In this document: piece after piece, positions 7,664-14,160 of the stretch | Numbering within the stretch: position 1 is the first letter of the stretch | Layout: each line of letters starts with the position of its first letter | Source of the DNA: UBA7398 sp964597305 | GTDB taxonomy: Bacteria > Actinomycetota > Actinomycetes > Nanopelagicales > Nanopelagicaceae | Length of the DNA: 14,386 nucleotides | Assembly (NCBI GenBank): GCA_964597305.1 | Contig: CAZQWU010000034.1 | Span: 1 to 14,386 of the forward strand | Direction of reading: 5' to 3' | Program-made: the position numbers and the translations under genes | The notes under the pieces: generated by a model | What the model was told of the DNA's origin: nothing | Databases searched by the model: none | Seen by the model: the letters and a program-made list of their open reading frames with translations, nothing else

Positions 7664-7672
7664 CTGATGAGT

Positions 7673-7686
7673 TCACATCTCACATC
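7673..7686. repeat. Tandem 7-base repeat TCACATC x2
   Basis: Two exact adjacent copies of TCACATC (GATGTGA on the minus strand) lie 10-23 bases upstream of the etfB -10 box, covering its -35 region. It could be a regulator site or chance; two copies of seven bases in an 83-base intergenic space is suggestive only. Confidence 0.4.
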
Positions 7687-7694
7687 TCCATCGG

Positions 7695-7708
7695 GTACTC
7701 GGTAGTAC
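7695..7708. promoter_or_regulatory. Inverted repeat GTACT-CGGT-AGTAC in the etfB/fabD intergenic region
   Basis: A perfect 5-base inverted repeat with a 4-base spacer. It covers the -35 position of the fabD promoter (its right end is 14 bases before the -10 box), where a recognisable -35 hexamer is missing. That position suits an activator or repressor operator. In Streptomyces the fab operon is controlled by FasR from a site before fabD, but no such regulator gene is in this window and I cannot match this repeat to its site. Confidence 0.4.
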
Positions 7709-7722
7709 GGCATGGTCAGCCC

Positions 7723-7728
7723 TAAAAT
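7723..7728 (+). promoter_or_regulatory. -10 box of a putative leaderless fabD promoter
   Basis: TAAAAT, then six bases (CTGCCA), then the GTG start of fabD at 7735. The spacing is identical to that of etfB and of the 45-codon ORF. There is no Shine-Dalgarno. Transcription would start on the first base of the fabD start codon. Confidence 0.6.
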
Positions 7729-7734
7729 CTGCCA

Positions 7735-8919
7735 GTGCTTGCCATCGTTGCCCCGGGCCAAGGTTCACAAACCCCCGGATTCCTCGCCCCGTGGGTGGAA
7801 ATTCCCCGCGTACGTGAGCTCTTGGAGTGGTGGTCCGCAGTCGCCGATCTCGATCTAATCCGACTTGGAACTACTGCCGATAGTGAGGAGATCAAAGACA
7901 CTGCATATGCGCAGCCTTTGATCGTAGCTGCCGGTTTAGTAGGTGCACTTTCTCTTTTTCCGCACCCATCTGATGCGTTTAATAAAGTCGCAGTTACTGC
8001 TGGCCACTCGGTAGGCGAATTAACTGCCGCTGCTGGCGCTCGAGCAATTACTGCAGAAAGCGCAATGGTTCTGGTTCGAGAACGTGGTAAAGCGATGGCA
8101 CATGCATCGCGATTAGTGAAAACTGGAATGTCTGCAGTTCTTGGTGGAGATCGAGAAGGAGTTCTCGCAGCAATAGCTCAATTAGGGTTAACAGCGGCAA
8201 ATGACAATGGCGGTGGCCAAATTGTTGCCGCAGGTGAATTAGAAGCGCTAGAAAAATTATCTGAGAAGGTACCGGAAGGCGCACGTGTGCGTTCTCTCGC
8301 CGTTGCAGGCGCATTTCACACTCACTATATGTCATCTGCGGTTGAACGATTGCAGCTACTTTCTCGCTCGGTAACAGTCCGCGATCCACGAACTCGATTG
8401 CTATCAAATAAAGATGGTGCAGTAGTTCATCATGGTCGTGAAGTTCTCGATCGCATTGTGGGACAGATTGCTCATCCGGTTCGTTGGGATCTCTGTATGG
8501 AAACTATGGTGGATCTTGGAGTAACCGCGGTGATTGAAGTGCCGCCAGCAGGAACACTTATTGGTCTGGTGAAACGTGCAATGCCAGGTGTACAAACACT
8601 GGCGCTGAAAACCCCTGACGATATTCCAGCCGCGCTCGAACTCGTAGCGCAACATGGCGTACCCAGCGCGCTCAATGATCACCCTACATGGCGATTAGTT
8701 GTCGCACCACTCAGTGGAACTTTTAAACATACGGGAATTGAATTGGGTGCCCACCTTAAACCTGGCGCTGTTGTTGGCGTTGTTGAAAACCGCCGGGAAA
8801 GCGTTGAATTAATTGCTGAACATGGCGGTACTGTGATCGAATTCTTAGCCGAAGAAAATGATCCGGTAGCACCCGGACAACCACTCGTGCGTTTACACCC
8901 ACAAGGACATCACGCATGA
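7735..8919 (+). CDS. fabD: Malonyl-CoA:ACP transacylase FabD with an extra C-terminal biotinyl-like domain
   Basis: FabD transfers malonyl from CoA to the phosphopantetheine of ACP, the entry step of fatty acid elongation. Residues 1 to about 305 are a standard actinobacterial FabD: VAPGQGSQTPGF (5-16), nucleophile Ser in GHSVG (S92), the carboxylate-binding Arg in VRERG (R117), GAFHTHYM with catalytic His H197, and the closing LALKTPDD. A usual FabD ends near here, at 305-320 residues. This one continues to 394: residues about 317-389 resemble a biotin carboxyl carrier-like domain. Start is GTG 7735, giving MLAIVAPGQG as in relatives. The stop overlaps fabH (ATGA), which argues that the extension is genuinely part of the gene. 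It is the first gene of the fab operon, probably transcribed without a leader. Confidence 0.97.
   Translation: MLAIVAPGQGSQTPGFLAPWVEIPRVRELLEWWSAVADLDLIRLGTTADSEEIKDTAYAQPLIVAAGLVGALSLFPHPSDAFNKVAVTAGHSVGELTAAAGARAITAESAMVLVRERGKAMAHASRLVKTGMSAVLGGDREGVLAAIAQLGLTAANDNGGGQIVAAGELEALEKLSEKVPEGARVRSLAVAGAFHTHYMSSAVERLQLLSRSVTVRDPRTRLLSNKDGAVVHHGREVLDRIVGQIAHPVRWDLCMETMVDLGVTAVIEVPPAGTLIGLVKRAMPGVQTLALKTPDDIPAALELVAQHGVPSALNDHPTWRLVVAPLSGTFKHTGIELGAHLKPGAVVGVVENRRESVELIAEHGGTVIEFLAEENDPVAPGQPLVRLHPQGHHA
8683..8901 (+). other. Degenerate biotinyl/lipoyl-like domain fused to FabD
   Basis: FabD residues 317-389. The pattern APLSGTF ... LGAHLKPGAVVGVVE ... GGTVIEFLAEENDPVAPGQPLVRL follows E. coli BCCP closely (SPMVGTF ... 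VGQKVNVGDTLCIVEAMKM ... [24 protein letters not shown]). At the biotinylation motif EAMKM this protein has ENRRE, so Arg 354 stands where the modified Lys should be. It therefore probably keeps the barrel-sandwich fold but cannot be biotinylated there. The role is unknown; docking to a carboxylase subunit or to ACP is conceivable. Confidence 0.7.
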
Positions 8920-9929
8920 CATTAAATTTCCCCGTTGCACAATCGCATTCACGCATTCTTGGGGTTGGTGCGTATCGGCCACATCGAATAATTCCTAACT
9001 CAGAAATCGTCGACCGAATTGATTCCTCTGATGAATGGATTCGTGAACGCTCTGGAATTGAGTCACGTCGATTTGCCGGTCCTGATGAATCGGTAATTTC
9101 AATGGCTGTTGCTGCAAGCCAACAAGCGCTCGATCGATCCGGTCTCACGATAAACGATATCGATGCTGTCATTGTCGCAACGATTACCTACCCATTCCAA
9201 ACTCCGAGCGCTGCAACTGAATTAATAATGAAACTTGGTAATCCCCATGCCGCTGCTTTTGATATATCTGCAGCGTGCGCGGGGTTCTGCTACGGAGTAG
9301 GACTTGCCGCCGACATTATTCGAAGTGGAACGGCGCACAACGTACTTGTTGTTGGTGTTGAAAAATTATCAGACTTTACAGATCCAGATGATCGAGGAAC
9401 TGCTTTTATTTTTGCTGATGGTGCAGGCGCAGTTGTCATTGGTAAATCTGCGAGCGCAGGAATTGGTCCGATGATCTGGGGATCAGATGCACAATCGCGT
9501 GATGCAATCTTGATGACGCCATCGTGGATTGATTTGAAAGCACCGGGTTCGGTTGGTTGGCCAGACATTTCTATGCAAGGACAAACAGTATTTCGATGGG
9601 CTGTTTATCAAATGGCCCCTGTCGCGCTCAAAGCACTTGACGCTGCTGGACTAACACCGGAAACGCTCGCTGCTTTTATTCCCCACCAAGCAAACATGCG
9701 CATCATTGATGCGATGGCAAAATCGATGAAACTTCCGGAATCAGTCGCGATTGCACGAGATGTGCGCGTATCGGGAAATACTTCAGCGGCATCTGTGCCG
9801 ATTGCCATGGACGCGCTTCTGCGTGAAAGACCCGATCTTCATGGAAAATCAGCTCTTATTATCGGATTTGGTGCAGGGTTGGTCTATGCGGCGCAAGCAA
9901 TAGAGCTTCCACCGGCACCAAAGAAATAA
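8916..9929 (+). CDS. fabH: Beta-ketoacyl-ACP synthase III FabH
   Basis: FabH condenses an acyl-CoA primer with malonyl-ACP to start a fatty acid chain. The 337-residue protein has the thiolase fold with the complete Cys-His-Asn triad: C121 in ISAACAGFCYG, H257 in FIPHQANMRI and N288 in VSGNTSAAS. DSSDEWIRERSGIESRRFA and the GFGAGLVYAAQ glycine loop at the end are typical. Actinobacterial FabH enzymes often accept branched starters; nothing visible here settles primer choice. ATG 8916 overlaps the fabD stop (ATGA). A 33-base purine-rich space separates it from acpP. Confidence 0.97.
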   Translation: MTLNFPVAQSHSRILGVGAYRPHRIIPNSEIVDRIDSSDEWIRERSGIESRRFAGPDESVISMAVAASQQALDRSGLTINDIDAVIVATITYPFQTPSAATELIMKLGNPHAAAFDISAACAGFCYGVGLAADIIRSGTAHNVLVVGVEKLSDFTDPDDRGTAFIFADGAGAVVIGKSASAGIGPMIWGSDAQSRDAILMTPSWIDLKAPGSVGWPDISMQGQTVFRWAVYQMAPVALKALDAAGLTPETLAAFIPHQANMRIIDAMAKSMKLPESVAIARDVRVSGNTSAASVPIAMDALLRERPDLHGKSALIIGFGAGLVYAAQAIELPPAPKK

Positions 9930-9938
9930 CATCGACAC

Positions 9939-9960
9939 GAGAGAAAAGAGAAAGAAAAGA
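9939..9960 (+). promoter_or_regulatory. Long purine tract before acpP (ribosome binding region)
   Basis: Twenty-two uninterrupted purines lie between fabH and acpP, ending two bases before the acpP ATG, with GAGAAAG and AAAGAAAAG elements. There is no exact AGGAGG, but the tract is purine-rich and unstructured and probably gives strong ribosome access for the highly expressed carrier protein. Confidence 0.55.
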
Positions 9961-9962
9961 TA

Positions 9963-10211
9963 ATGGCACTGACACAGGATGCAGTACTTGCAGGAATAAA
10001 AGAGATCGTTGAAGAGGTTGCGGGTATCCCGGCTTCATCAATTGAAATGGGAAAAAACTTCACCGATGATCTCGATGTAGATTCATTGAGCATGGTTGAA
10101 GTTGTCGTTGCTGCCGAAGAACGATTTGGCGTGAAGATTCCTGATGAACAAGTAACCGAGCTCAAGACTGTTGGCGATGCAGTGAATTTCATCGTTTCCC
10201 AGGCGAAATAG
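9963..10211 (+). CDS. acpP: Acyl carrier protein AcpP
   Basis: A small acidic 82-residue carrier that holds growing acyl chains on 4'-phosphopantetheine. The attachment Ser is S41 in DLDVDSLSMVEV. The four-helix ACP pattern is complete: helix I (4-20), helix II after the DSL motif with VVVAAEERFGVKIPDE, and a last helix in TVGDAVNFIV. It lies between fabH and fabF as in Streptomyces and many other bacteria, so it is the fatty acid ACP rather than a polyketide one. The phosphopantetheinyl transferase (acpS) that must load it is not in this window. Confidence 0.98.
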   Translation: MALTQDAVLAGIKEIVEEVAGIPASSIEMGKNFTDDLDVDSLSMVEVVVAAEERFGVKIPDEQVTELKTVGDAVNFIVSQAK

Positions 10212-10220
10212 ATAATTAAT

Positions 10221-11459
10221 ATGGCACGTCGTCGCGTTGTCGTTACTGGATTAGGTGCAACCACTCCACTTGGTGGAGATGTAAACACAACCTGGTCCAA
10301 TCTGATTGCTGGTAAAAGTGGTGTACGAACTCTGCCAGCTGAGATTACTTCACAACTCAATGTATCTATTGGCGCGCCAGTAGCAGTTGAACCGAGTGAA
10401 GTAATGGACCGAGTAGAAATGCGGCGACTAGATCGTTCGGAACAATTTGCATTAATTGCATCGCGCGAAGCATGGCGTGATGCAGGCTCGCCTGATATCG
10501 CTAAAGAGCGCCTTGGCGTAGTCATCGCCTCCGGAATTGGTGGCGTGATTACGTTGCTTGATTCTTATGACACATTAAAGAATAAAGGTGCTCGGCTTGT
10601 AAGCCCTCATACCGTTCCGATGTTGATGCCCAATGGGCCAGCTGCAAATGTTGGACTTGAACTCGGTGCGCGGGCTGGCGTTCACACTCCAGTAAGCGCC
10701 TGTGCATCAGGCGCAGAAGCAGTGGGCTATGCCCTTGAAATGATTCGAGCTAATCGCGCAGACATCATTGTTGCTGGTGGAGTTGAAGCAGCGATTCATG
10801 CTTTACCTATGGCGGGGTTTGCATCCATGAAAGCTCTTTCAACGCGCAACGATGAACCTGAGAAAGCATCTCGACCTTATGACGTCAATCGCGATGGCTT
10901 TGTACTTGGTGAAGGTGGCGGAATTCTTATTCTTGAAGAGTTAGAGCATGCCAAGGCACGCGGTGCAAAAATTTACGCAGAAATTGCAGGTCAAGGTTTA
11001 ACTTCAGATGGATATCACATCGCAGCGCCAGATCCGGATGGATCAGGTGTTACTCGCGCAATTGCATTAGCACTTGCCGATGCAGAATTAACGCCAGGTG
11101 AGATAGTCCATCTCAATGCCCATGCAACATCTACACCTGCAGGTGATGTGGCGGAAGCGAAAGCGCTCGAAAAAGCACTGGGTAAAGATGCTTCACACGT
11201 TGCTGTATCTGCTACAAAATCTATGACAGGACATCTCCTCGGCGGCGCAGGGGCAATTGAATCAATTTTTGTAGTCCTCGCGCTTCATCATCGTATTGCG
11301 CCACCCTCAATCAATATTGAAAATCTTGATCCTGAAGTCACAATAAATGTTGTGCGCGAAACGCCGCGACCTCTGCCAGCAGGTCCGATTGCTGCTCTCA
11401 ATGATTCCTTTGGATTCGGCGGACATAATGTTGTTCTCGCGATGAAATCTTTTGAATAG
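10221..11459 (+). CDS. fabF: Beta-ketoacyl-ACP synthase II FabF
   Basis: FabF extends acyl-ACP chains by decarboxylative condensation with malonyl-ACP. The 412-residue protein has the Cys-His-His triad of the KAS I/II group: C161 in PVSACASGAEA, H301 in LNAHATSTPAGD and H338 in MTGHLLGGAGA. Lys in SATKSMTG and the GFGGHN loop near the C-terminus are present. ATG 10221 follows acpP by nine bases (MARRRVVVTGLGATTPLG). No distinct Shine-Dalgarno is visible, so translation is probably coupled to acpP. Only one KAS II-type gene is present here, unlike the kasA-kasB pair of mycobacteria. Confidence 0.97.
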   Translation: MARRRVVVTGLGATTPLGGDVNTTWSNLIAGKSGVRTLPAEITSQLNVSIGAPVAVEPSEVMDRVEMRRLDRSEQFALIASREAWRDAGSPDIAKERLGVVIASGIGGVITLLDSYDTLKNKGARLVSPHTVPMLMPNGPAANVGLELGARAGVHTPVSACASGAEAVGYALEMIRANRADIIVAGGVEAAIHALPMAGFASMKALSTRNDEPEKASRPYDVNRDGFVLGEGGGILILEELEHAKARGAKIYAEIAGQGLTSDGYHIAAPDPDGSGVTRAIALALADAELTPGEIVHLNAHATSTPAGDVAEAKALEKALGKDASHVAVSATKSMTGHLLGGAGAIESIFVVLALHHRIAPPSINIENLDPEVTINVVRETPRPLPAGPIAALNDSFGFGGHNVVLAMKSFE

Positions 11460-11466
11460 CCACGAT

Positions 11467-12849
11467 ATGACAGGTGATGCTCGTGATCCGCAATTACGGA
11501 TTGAAAAACTCTTAGATAAAAATACGTTTACTGCCATTACAGAGCGCAATGATTCAGGCATGCTCGCAGCTTCTGGAAAAATCCATGGAGTCGCAGTGAC
11601 TGTTTTTTGTACAGATGCGACTATTCAAGGTGGCGCTATGGGTAGCGCTGGGGCTGACGTTATTTGCACTGCGTATGACTATGCACGAAAAAATGAAACT
11701 CCCATCATTGGCATTTGGCACTCTGGTGGCGCACGACTTCGCGAAGGCGTTCTCTCGCTTCATGCATTCGGTCGAGTTTTTCACGCAATGATTTCTGCGA
11801 GCGGGAAAATTCCACAACTTTCACTTGTTGTAGGTCCTGCTGCCGGTGGCGGTGCTTATGGACCTTCGCTCACCGACATTGTCATCCTTGGTCCGGAAGG
11901 AAGAATTTTTGTCACCGGTCCCGATGTAGTTCGTTCGGTCACTGGTGAAAATGTCGATATGGCTCGGTTAGGTGGACCTGAACCTCATGGCAGACGATCC
12001 GGTGTTGTTCATGTCGTGACCGAATCGGAAGACGAGTCGTATGAGAGAACGAGAAACCTTGCATCATTGCTGGGAAATCAAGGGACATTTTCATCAACAA
12101 TTTCAGAAATCGATCTTTCAAAACTTCTACCTGATTCAAGCAAGCGCGCCTATGACGTTCATCCGCTTGTCGAAGGAGTGCTCGATAAAGATTCAGAATT
12201 TCAAGAACTTTTTCCTAAATGGGCGCCGAATATTGTTATTGCATTAGGTCGACTCGGCGGTCGAACTATTGGCGTTGTTGCAAATAATCCGTTGCGACTT
12301 GGCGGTTGCTTAGATTCTTCTTCGGCTGAAAAGGCTGCTCGATTTGTTCGGATGTGTGATTCGTTTGGTATTCCGCTATTAGTTTTAGTTGATGTCCCTG
12401 GATATTTACCAGGCGTTGGTCAAGAGTGGGATGGCGTTGTCAGGCGTGGCGCAAAATTGCTCCATGCTTTTGGCGAATGTGTTGTTCCCCGGGTAACACT
12501 TGTTACAAGAAAAGCGTACGGTGGCGCATATATTGCAATGAATTCGAGATCGCTCGGAGCAACAAAAGTATTTGCGTGGCCAACGGCCGAGGTAGCCGTT
12601 ATGGGCGCAGTTGCAGCAATTCGAATCCTCCATCGACGATTACTCGCCGATGTTCCCGATGAACAACGTGAAGCGATGGAACTAGAGCTTGCTGCAGAAC
12701 ATGAGAAAATTTCTGGTGGCGTTGCACGTGCCATTGAAATAGGTGTGGTTGATGAAATTATTGAACCAACGGTAACTCGAACTGCACTTGCCCAGGCGAT
12801 ATCGCAAGCTCCCCAAGGGCGAGGAAACCACGGCAATATCCCGTTGTAA
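11467..12849 (+). CDS. Acyl-CoA carboxylase beta (carboxyltransferase) subunit, AccD6-like
   Basis: Carboxyltransferase half of a biotin-dependent acyl-CoA carboxylase; in this operon it most likely makes malonyl-CoA for FabD. The 460-residue protein carries the two crotonase-like halves with oxyanion segments: IWHSGGARLREG (84-94), GPAAGGGAYGPSLTDIV (123-139) and FVTGPDVVRSVTGE in the N half; DVPGYLPGVGQEWDGVVRRG (309-328) and RKAYGGAYIAMNSRSLGA (348-365) in the C half. I chose ATG 11467, seven bases after the fabF stop; an in-frame TTG at 11452 would overlap fabF and adds five residues. The position after the KAS gene matches accD6 in mycobacteria. The alpha (biotin carboxylase/BCCP) partner is not encoded here. 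Propionyl-CoA use cannot be excluded from sequence. Confidence 0.93.
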   Translation: MTGDARDPQLRIEKLLDKNTFTAITERNDSGMLAASGKIHGVAVTVFCTDATIQGGAMGSAGADVICTAYDYARKNETPIIGIWHSGGARLREGVLSLHAFGRVFHAMISASGKIPQLSLVVGPAAGGGAYGPSLTDIVILGPEGRIFVTGPDVVRSVTGENVDMARLGGPEPHGRRSGVVHVVTESEDESYERTRNLASLLGNQGTFSSTISEIDLSKLLPDSSKRAYDVHPLVEGVLDKDSEFQELFPKWAPNIVIALGRLGGRTIGVVANNPLRLGGCLDSSSAEKAARFVRMCDSFGIPLLVLVDVPGYLPGVGQEWDGVVRRGAKLLHAFGECVVPRVTLVTRKAYGGAYIAMNSRSLGATKVFAWPTAEVAVMGAVAAIRILHRRLLADVPDEQREAMELELAAEHEKISGGVARAIEIGVVDEIIEPTVTRTALAQAISQAPQGRGNHGNIPL

Positions 12850-12882
12850 TTGCTAGTTCCGAAATTATTATTTTGGCAATTA
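12847..12882. terminator. Weak inverted repeat between convergent operons
   Basis: TAATTGC (12847-12853, including the carboxyltransferase stop) and GCAATTA (12876-12882) are complementary but AT-rich and 22 bases apart, with a short T run inside the loop. The 46-base space between two convergent operons should contain a terminator, and this is the only candidate I see; it is poor. Confidence 0.2.
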
Positions 12883-12895
12883 TCGACAACGTTAC

Positions 12896-13630
12896 TTACT
12901 TAGTTTTAAAGAGCACCGTTACCGTAATCGAAATGGATTTATCAATGGTGGTGGTGTCGTAATAACCACCGGCAGCGGTATCGGTGGAATCTGGCGATGT
13001 CACTTGTGTCGGTCCGCTTTTCACGGTCAAAGGATTACCTAATTTTCCACCTGTCGATTTCATGATCGCTTCAGCTCTCACCTTGGCATCCTTCATCGCT
13101 GCGGCAAGGAGATCTGGTCGAAGTTCAGCTAGATTTGAAACATAATAGTTTGGTCCATAATTGGAAATATTGACACCAGTTTGCAAAAGAGAACCAATAC
13201 CATCGCTGAGTTTCTTAACGAGCGCGACATCGGTTGAACGCACCGTGAGCGTTCGATTTCCTTGATAACTCAGCACTCGTCCTGTTGCATTTCCATTGAC
13301 ATACTCATAATTGGGATAAGTTGAAACTGCACCAAGTTCAATCGCGTCGGTAGGAACTCCACCTTTAATGAGATAGTTCTTAAGCGCTGAAATTCCGTCT
13401 TCAACTTTTGTCACTGAAGAAGATTGAGATGGCGCAGATGCTTGTGAATTTAACGTCCATACTGTCTTATCAGCTGTTGCTGTAACTTTGGCGCTTCCGG
13501 TTACGGTGATGCCATCGCCGGCCCGAGAGGCGAACCCACTACCAACCTTTGCCAGCCCCGCACCAAGTGAAGAGGAAAGTATTGCTGTTGCGGCAATGAT
13601 CGTGATAAACCATCTGCGTTCTGAATTCAT
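12896..13630 (-). CDS. SIMPL-domain (DUF541) exported or membrane-anchored protein
   Basis: A 244-residue protein with an N-terminal hydrophobic stretch (about 7-26, WFITIIAATAILSSSLGAGL) after RR, so an uncleaved anchor or signal peptide, followed by a SIMPL domain from about residue 40: ITVTGSAKVTATADKTVW, then a YQGNRTLTVRSTDVALVKKL segment, LRPDLLAAAMKDAKVRAEAI and a beta-rich end with SISITVTVLF. The family is widespread; its role is poorly defined (oxidative stress in some Gram-negatives, kinase-associated signalling in animals), so no function is assigned. ATG 13630 overlaps the DUF3145 stop (ATGA), tying the two together in one transcript. It faces the end of the fab operon. Confidence 0.88.
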   Translation of the reverse strand: MNSERRWFITIIAATAILSSSLGAGLAKVGSGFASRAGDGITVTGSAKVTATADKTVWTLNSQASAPSQSSSVTKVEDGISALKNYLIKGGVPTDAIELGAVSTYPNYEYVNGNATGRVLSYQGNRTLTVRSTDVALVKKLSDGIGSLLQTGVNISNYGPNYYVSNLAELRPDLLAAAMKDAKVRAEAIMKSTGGKLGNPLTVKSGPTQVTSPDSTDTAAGGYYDTTTIDKSISITVTVLFKTK

Positions 13631-14148
13631 ACCGACATCTTATCTTCAAAATCGAGTTCGTTTTCTCGCAAAGCGATACGAAATGGCTCAAGTTCATCTT
13701 CCCAACTTGTCCCAAGTAACTCACGCATTTTTTCTTGAACAAGTGCTGGCTCTCGACACTGTGAGATCGATGTGAGAATTTGATTTTCTGAGACGACAAT
13801 CTCGCCAAAGGAATTTATTGTCGAGTGATGCATTTTTAATTGTGGAGTAAAGCGGTAAAACTCCCCTTCACTTCCAAGTGCAGCTGCCTGAGTTATTTCA
13901 AAATAGAGAAACTCCCAACCAGCCAACGTGCTGGCCAGCCTGGCTGCTGCCCCGGCTTTTCCTTGCCAAGGAATTTCCAAACGATAGTGGCCAATTTTCA
14001 GTGGTTGTTTTTTCCAATCACCGCGAAATGGTTGGCCAAAGACATCCGATATTGACCAATCAATATGGGCGCAGAGAGATTGCGGCGCGGCATGGATAGT
14101 CAGCAAGCCATGGGCAATTCCCGATGAGCTCGAGGTGAGTACGTTCAT
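13627..14148 (-). CDS. DUF3145 family protein
   Basis: A 173-residue protein of the actinobacterial DUF3145 family, function unknown. Recognisable family features are GLLTIHAAPQSLCAHIDWSI (14-33), a WQGKAGAAARLASTLAGW segment (61-78), the central MHHSTINSFGEIVV stretch and the strongly conserved SWEDELEPFR (148-157). In Streptomyces a DUF3145 gene lies just after fabF; here it lies just beyond the fab operon but on the opposite strand, so the neighbourhood is kept though orientation differs. I chose ATG 14148, which has a perfect AAGGAG six bases upstream; an in-frame ATG at 14196 has no properly spaced site. There is no signal peptide or membrane segment, so it is cytoplasmic. A link to fatty acid synthesis is an inference from position only. 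Confidence 0.92.
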   Translation of the reverse strand: MNVLTSSSSGIAHGLLTIHAAPQSLCAHIDWSISDVFGQPFRGDWKKQPLKIGHYRLEIPWQGKAGAAARLASTLAGWEFLYFEITQAAALGSEGEFYRFTPQLKMHHSTINSFGEIVVSENQILTSISQCREPALVQEKMRELLGTSWEDELEPFRIALRENELDFEDKMSV

Positions 14149-14154
14149 AGAAGG

Positions 14155-14160
14155 CTCCTT
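14155..14160 (-). promoter_or_regulatory. Consensus ribosome binding site for DUF3145
   Basis: AAGGAG on the minus strand, six bases before ATG 14148. It is the clearest Shine-Dalgarno in the window and fixes the start. It contrasts with the sites before etfB and fabD, which lack one. Confidence 0.85.

Noticed and set aside
11452..11466. TTG start for the carboxyltransferase at 11452
   Set aside because: An ATG five codons later gives a normal N-terminus without overlapping fabF.
12420..12836. 138-codon frame antisense to the carboxyltransferase
   Set aside because: Low-complexity Ser/Ala/Thr composition typical of an antisense shadow of a conserved coding frame.
12847..12882. A strong bidirectional terminator between the convergent operons
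   Set aside because: Only a 7-base AT-rich repeat with a 22-base loop is present; kept as a low-confidence feature, not as a finding.
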